A stretch of DNA of 64,000 nt from Ceratothoa steindachneri (Eukaryota; Arthropoda; Malacostraca; Isopoda; Cymothoidae), in contig OZ018326.1 in assembly GCA_963969495.1 (NCBI GenBank), positions 175,683,056-175,747,055 of the forward strand, written 5' to 3'. Position numbers and translations under genes: made by a program. The notes beneath the pieces are model-generated. The model had not been told where the DNA came from, searched no databases, and worked only from the letters and a program-made list of their open reading frames with translations. Positions 57,760-64,000 of the stretch are shown piece by piece (within the stretch, counting starts at the first letter, position 1; every line of letters begins with the position of its first letter).

Positions 57760-59428
57760 AATGACCATTTTTGAGTCGAGTAAAGTAAAGCCACTTTGGG
57801 TGTTGTTAGTTTGCAGTTGGAGCCCCGATTAAGACCGGCCTTGCGGAGACTACCATATGTCCTCCCAACCGGTGGGTTAAAACTCACGATAAAATGTATG
57901 TTACCAATGAGATATCAAAGTGCAAGAATTGTTGGTACTACATACTCATACCTTAACTAAAACTTGTGTTTCAATAAAATTAAATTTCTATGTGCTCAAA
58001 CATTTACCAAAATTATCCCATAAAGTGACTTAGAAGGACTGGATGATTTGCAGAAATCTTATCAAAAGAAGAAAACAACAAAATAAAGAGCTCATTCATG
58101 TGGGTGCTAATATAATCATAATCACCCTCATGAAACGAGTAGAAGAGTGATAAAACAGAAAATAGTCTAAATATTTTCTTTCTTATCTAGTAAAAGGCCT
58201 AGACCCGTTAGCCTATTATAGCCAACGACAGTAATGTAGCATGCACAATTTCATTTTTTCAATAAACCCTACATAGCCTCTTTAACGAAATATATAAATA
58301 AAGCTAATGGGAATTTGGGGGGTTACCACTCCTTATCGGACTTATTTTCACTTCTGATCTTACCCATAAATAGACTAAGATGCTTTGAGACGAAGTATTT
58401 ACAGTTCACCTCAATATAGGCCAAGTTGTAGTTTTTTACTGTCAATTCGGAGTTGAATATTTAAAAAAACTTACCAATTTTATAATGAAAAATAATAATG
58501 TGATTAAAAAAATATTAATTTCATTACAAATGGATCGTTTTTTAAATACTTTTCAGCCCGAGAATTTAAACTGCCAAAGGGACTTATACTGATTTCTCGT
58601 GCTTAGTTGTTTATATTTAGTCTTTCCTCGAATTGGTCCTGTAGATTGCAATTACGCCCTTTCGGCCTCAATATTAAGGGTAGATAAGATTTGATAGCGT
58701 AGTTTTTCTAATCTCTAAATTCTTTTCCTATTATATTACTTTTACCTTTATATGTCTACCCTTCGCCTTATCTACATTGACTAAAAATTGTTCTCGTTTG
58801 TTACATTTATTTATTTTGAGAATTAGTTAAAATCTACCAGTCATTTAAGCTAAAACCTCACTTGACCTTAACTTATATCAAATGCTGCAATTTACTAAAT
58901 TTAAACCACTGAATTTCCCTGATTCAGCCGAAAACTAACAATAATACTCGAATTTCAAAAGGATAAAGAATTTATATCTTTATTAACTCTTAATTAAGAT
59001 TTAAATTATGATTTACATAATATTTAATGTTTCGTATTAAATCAACTAATAAAGAAAAAATTTTCAATTTCACAGACAGATTTGAGTCCTTTTTTATTTT
59101 TTGGTTTACCTTAATAAAATTACCATATTTTCTCACAAAATTAAATAAGAAGCCATTTTAAAAGTTGATATTTAAATCATTATTTCTTCGCTGGTGCAAT
59201 ACTAAAGTATAGAGGGCTAAATCCCATAATAAAATCAAAATAGATTAAAAACAACAAGAATTTTCCGGCTTCGTAATCCTACCATTCTACAAACTAATTT
59301 ATTTATAGCCAAAGTTATTTTTGCAACAAATAAAGAGAAAATAAAAATTACGAGGAAAATAAAAATATATTTACAAGACAATGTTCTTTATTTAAGAGAA
59401 AAGTTATTCGCTAGAAAAATATGTTATA
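57760..59428. other. AT-rich stretch, nothing recognised
   Basis: No open frame or repeat landmark until the mariner end. Confidence 0.6.
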
Positions 59429-59430
59429 TA

Positions 59431-60361
59431 CGAGGGGCAGTCAATAAGTTTTGCAATTCGGATATAAGGAAACGAGATATGAGGAATTTTTTTTATTATT
59501 TTTCAATATAACTACCTTCGACTTCAATGCACTTGCGCCACTTTTCTCTGAGGCTTCGAATTCTCTACAACCAGAAATCTCCCGACTGCTGTTCAATCTA
59601 CTTCTGGAGCGCGAGCTGGACATCTTCATCGTCCCCAAACCGGCGTCGACGCAATGCAGCCTTGAGTTGGCAGAATAAAAAGTAGTCGCTAGGGGCTAGA
59701 TCTGAACTAAAGTGGGGATGGTAGAGCTCCTCGAATCCGCACTCGCGCAGGACAGCTTGTGCAACTCTGGCCTTGTGGACTTTGACGACGTTGAATTCGA
59801 TCATGGGGCGTGAGGTTTCGAGGGAACTAACGAGCAGAGACCTCGGTCATGGTCAACTTGTCGTAGATGATGTTGATAACACTTCCATGTCATATTCCGA
59901 GTTCTCGCTCGATTTTTTTGACCTTCCCCCTTTGGTTTTCGAGGATCATCCTCTCCACACGGGCCAAACTGTCCTCGTTGGTCACGTCTGACGGGCGCCC
60001 TGGACGGGGGTAATCTTTAAGGGACTCACGATTATGGCGAAACTCCTTATTTCTGCAAGCAATAGTTGCATAGGAAGGGGCGGTGTTGGTGTACACTGAA
60101 ACCATGCATTCATCGATCACTTTTGCATTCTTGCCTTCCTTGGTAAAAAATTTGATCACTGCGCGGTGCTCAACCTTCTCCATTGTTGAAAAATTTGTGT
60201 CTGACGATCTGCAATTAGCTACTGCTTCTTAAATGGATAATGCAGGATCTTGCGGCTGCAGGTCCTGACTTGTCATAATTTTTCCTAACACCTCCACAAA
60301 CAGCCATCCCCCTCCCTCTGGTTTGCCCTACCGATTCGCAAAACCTATTGACCACCCCTCG
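59431..60361 (-). mobile_element. mariner deletion derivative, copy B
   Basis: 931 bp with inverted ends (CGAGGGGCAGTCAATAAGTT at left; complement CGAGGGGTGGTCAATAGGTT at right), bordered by TA at 59,429-59,430 and 60,362-60,363. The transposase on the minus strand starts at ATG 60183 (MEKVEHRAVIKFFTKEGKNA) and is open for 97 codons through the helix-turn-helix region (RPGRPSDVTNEDSL, RELGI). It then skips the first two catalytic aspartates, joining ...RNLT/PHDRI to VVKVHKARVAQAVLRECGFE and APSDYFLF. The same junction occurs in copy A at 16.1 kb. Confidence 0.85.
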
Positions 60362-60363
60362 TA

Positions 60364-63300
60364 TCTTACAGATATAATCAAACGCAAAATTTAAAACTAA
60401 ATCTTTTAATCCATTCATAAACTTGATTTAAACGGACATTTTGAAAAGATGAAGGTGTTACTTCAGCTCATCAAGAGTGATTACTTTATTGTGTAATTTT
60501 TGCCGATTGGCCTTTCCACAAACACGCCCTTTTAAGGAGCAATGCGATTGTTGACAAGGCGAAAATAAAGTGCTTTTTGTTATTTATATGAGCTAAAATT
60601 TCCTTATTATTTGATCTTTACAAATTTATTGTTTCATGCAAAGCTTATTTTTGATTTATTAACTTTCATTCGCATAGATAACTTTAGCTACCTTATAGCT
60701 CCAACACTATTCAAGCAGTCCTGATATTGATAGAGAAGTTTTCATAAAATAAAATGTCTTTGCATAATGAAAAAATCCATTTTACTTCTCCTAATAAAAT
60801 CTTTTAAAATTTGGTTCGCTTTTTTTGTGGAACAATATGTAATCTCTTATAACATCATATCTTTTGATTTATAATTGTGATTTCAATACAACACTAAAAT
60901 GGCATAAGCCATGGAATGTATGTGTGAGTGAATAAAATTCCAAATTTAGATTATTCTAAAGTTTAAGGAGAGAAGTCGTATTTCATCATTTAGACAGAAT
61001 AAACTGGTGGAAACACAAAGCGAATTTAATTTCTCAGCAAAATAATCTGGTAGAAAAAGGAATAACAGGAAAAACGAAAGAAAATAAAGAAAGCAAGAGA
61101 AAATCTCGTTAACTTTCAATGCTCGCCAAACCTGGAAAGTTGTATAACTCCTGGAAACATGTTAATAATTCTGCCGTAATTTAAGAGAACACCATCATTC
61201 CTATATGCTTATTTAAAGAGAGAAGTGAAAGTAAAGATAGAAAGGATAGATAGCAAGAATCCAAGGAGGAAAAGAAGAAGAATGAACTAGAAGGAAAAGA
61301 AAGCGAGACAAATGAGAAATACCGAAATTTTCAATGGTTGCGTGTATGTAAAAGTCAAAGAGGGTAGATTGGAAAATTGGCTTTGGTCATTTCTTATTTG
61401 ATCGTGGAAAGGGGACTTCCTCTGAATCGCTAACATGTCCTATGATGCTTACACAGAGGAACTTTGCTAGGATCTTTATTTTAGAAAACAGGCATACAAC
61501 CACACATATTGAGCTCGGATGTACGAAAGTAATTGCATAACACCGCAAAGAATCATTTTCCTAACCTCTACGTAAACAATGCATCGAGTAAACTTCCTTC
61601 GTTTCACTTTTCTTTTCATTCTTTGTATGATATTCGTGTGTAAATTCCAGCCAAAATCTTTGTTTAGTCCTATAATAAGGGCTAATGCTGCTCTAAGCCT
61701 CAAATTATGACTGACATAAATTTAAATTCATTGCGAAAGTAATTTTAACTTTGGCTCCACCGACAGTATATTTCGAGCGGCCGTTATTGGCCTCAAACTT
61801 TAACCCTCATTTCACGAGTAAAATAGTATTATACTCACTTTAACCTCGGACTAATTTTACTAAGCTACTGAGTACACAAAAAGGAAGTAATTAAGGAGTG
61901 AAAGATCTGAATGAAAATTTTAATTGAGTAATTTTGAGATAACATCTGAAAGTGTTCACAAAAGACGTATATTGCTTATAAAACTAGAGAATCGCTTATA
62001 GTTGGTGTGTTGGAAGCCTTTGCAAGAAGACGAGCTTTGACCACAATGGTTAAATAGAAACAAGCTTCTAACTACATGAGACGTCTTGGTCATTATTGCC
62101 TGGCAACAGAATTATTCAGCGATATCACGTCTCTGCAGTGCTAGGTTAGAGGGGAGGACATGTATGTGCCTGATTATATCTCCCTCTACTCCATTCCATC
62201 TAATGACATTGATTCTTGCCTCCAAGGTATATTTCCATGAGGTTATTATGATTTATATCTTCTAGACGCTTCTACTTTTCTATACTAATCTATAAAATTA
62301 TAAATAAAAAAGTGTACATTCAACTAACTAGGAACATTTTACTATTTCCTCAAGAATGAAGAAAAATAGATAGAAATAAAAAAATTAAAAAACTAGATAG
62401 AAATAGCAGAGATAATGAAAAGGTTAAGGGTCGTAAGGAATGTAATCACACACCTTAACTCTACATACTGGGGTGCTGAACAGTATATTGTAATTCTTAG
62501 GCACATACAAAAAAGGAGTGTGAGCACTCGCACAATACTACCCTTGCTCAAATGAACTTCTCTCAATTATGCCTCGTTCTTTTATATTAAATAAATCATT
62601 TAAAACAGAGGGTTCTTTTACCTAAAAAAAAACATTATAGGTCAACAAGTAGCTTTTCTTTGACTCTTCACTTTCTATCGAACCATATGTGGGGATAAGA
62701 GAAACCAGATGTAGTACAAGGTTTCTTCTTTTAACTGACTTTCGTTAGTCTGGAGTTTCTTCAACGTGACAAGAAACTAAGACAAGAGGTGAAACACGGA
62801 GAGCAGGTTGCCAATATAGTTTACGCTAATTTTCTTGTAATCACTGGTTTTGTCAATAATCAGTTTGCTTGTTCATTGAATTATAACCCAAGTTTTTTCG
62901 CCAAGTTCCTAATCCTAAAAGATTATGCAACATGACCATTTTTTGAGCAGTAAGGACACACACCTCGTTGTAGCAGTTCAAATATCTTACAGACTTTACT
63001 ACTGAGGGGCCCCTTTTTAATATTTGTTTGTGGAAAAGATGTATGTGGGTATAAAAGTTACCCAATTATAGCGAGGTAACTAGATTATCACGTTGGTCAC
63101 CAGTTTATAGGTGAATGATGAATGAATTATCTGACTCCAAAGATGATTCTTCACGGGTATTCTTATAGTTGGCTAGGCTCGCCGAAGGTTTATGGGGAAT
63201 CAAAGTAAAGAAGCACTTTGGGGAAAGGACGTAGCAAAAATATACTTTTATTCTAATAAGGGCCTATTAAAGCGGCAAGTGGCACGTCAATAATTACTTT

Positions 63301-64000
63301 GCGTGCGACAAACAGGTTTTCTTATTCAATGCTGATCCATAAATCCTAGAGCAACAAAACTTAAGGGAATTAAAGAGGATTCCATAAACGCTAATATGTG
63401 TATGACAATGTTTTATAAACAATTATAATCCTTAAAGCTTACTCTTAATTAAAGATAATTTTTCTCATTAGTCACCTATATATACGGTTTCATTTCCAGG
63501 GGGTGGTGGCCTAACCTTACCTGTGGAAAAAACATCCGATGTTGGGCATATTAGTTCCAGTCCCAGGGCAGAGTTACTGAACAGCTATGTATTGACCATA
63601 CTTAAATATTCCAATAGTTTTATCTCTATTGCTTGTCACACATCTTTGTTACAATTACCTTTGGTCAAAAGCTTTATTTGCCAAGCTGCTTTGTAGACTC
63701 CTGTCTTCTGATAATTTTATCCCGAAACGCGAATTGTCTGTTAATTTGTTTCCTCTTGTTGACGTTGATATCTTGACCTTTTATCCTTTTCTCGCATTCC
63801 CCCTTTTGTATTTTCTGCGCGTTAAGATTTAATGAGACCACCGTGCGTCCATTTTGTGAAGTTTCTTGCTGGCTATATTGAATCCTGCAATTTTGGTGCC
63901 AAGAGCCTACCTATTATATAACAGGTTCCCAACAGATTATAACTCACGAATCTAAGTGGGTTCTTCACCGTAAAATACGGGAGGGGTACGAAACCAGACA
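60364..64000. other. AT-rich stretch, nothing recognised
   Basis: Short frames at 61476-61703, 62853-63065 and 63629-63832 are unsupported. A stretch at 63,500-63,570 contains weak tRNA-like A and B boxes but does not fold as a tRNA. Confidence 0.55.

Noticed and set aside
63500..63575. tRNA or tRNA-derived SINE candidate with TGGCCTAAC and GTTCCAGTCC boxes
   Set aside because: No acceptor or anticodon stem pairs, and the B-box has a mismatch at a key position.

Overview
This is eukaryotic, strongly AT-rich DNA. Identifiable coding matter is almost entirely transposable-element wreckage in unique-looking AT-rich filler. The mix suggests an invertebrate, most likely an arthropod (chelicerate or crustacean-like): mariner, piggyBac, Helitron, P-element-like, BED/hAT-like, CR1/Jockey-type, Penelope-like with GIY-YIG, Ty3/gypsy and Gmr1-like SCAN-gag elements, plus long (TA)n tracts. 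No species can be named. There are no rRNA genes, convincing tRNA genes, CRISPR arrays or operons. No complete host gene is visible; one short exon-like block (6,011-6,155) is the best candidate for ordinary genic sequence.

Layout. 1-0.8 kb: the tail of an LTR-like unit with hairpin-bearing tandem repeats. 4.3-5.0 kb: a broken Tc1/mariner-like transposase. 6.0-6.2 kb: exon candidate. 6.4-7.2 kb: GC-richer LTR-like block. 10.2-11.2 kb: a dispersed repeat next to a P-element/THAP9-type C-terminal remnant. 12.3-15.1 kb: a decayed Helitron replicase/helicase running into a 9-bp-period minisatellite. 16.1-17.8 kb: an internally deleted mariner, a (TA)n run and a piggyBac relic. 17.9-19.5 kb: a long LTR-like unit. 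19.95-25.0 kb: a Ty3/gypsy deletion derivative with both LTRs, an intact-looking gag and a nested decayed mariner. 25.4-28.0 kb: a relic of an uncharacterised multicopy gene family next to a CR1/Jockey-like RT fragment with a 226-bp internal tandem duplication. 32.3-33.6 kb: another dispersed repeat copy and a second relic of the uncharacterised family. 34.7-36.0 kb: Penelope-like fragments with hammerhead-like motifs and (TA)n tails. 38.5-40.3 kb: a Tc1-like fragment and a BED-finger exon. 40.3-49.7 kb: a Gmr1-like LTR element (gag, protease, integrase zinc region, RT, RNase H) whose gag is split by a 5.2-kb LTR element in opposite orientation. 51.8-52.9 kb: another LTR-like unit. 56.4 kb: mariner relic. 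59.4-60.4 kb: second copy of the deleted mariner. The remainder is AT-rich sequence in which I recognise nothing.

Themes worth following: (i) several unrelated LTRs place tandem, hairpin-forming repeats in the LTR, in three of them downstream of a TATA box; (ii) Penelope-like ends carry three hammerhead-ribozyme-like folds; (iii) two relics of a conserved protein family of unknown function; (iv) transposon ends coincide with (TA)n tracts. All gene calls come from reading translations against remembered family motifs, without a database search.
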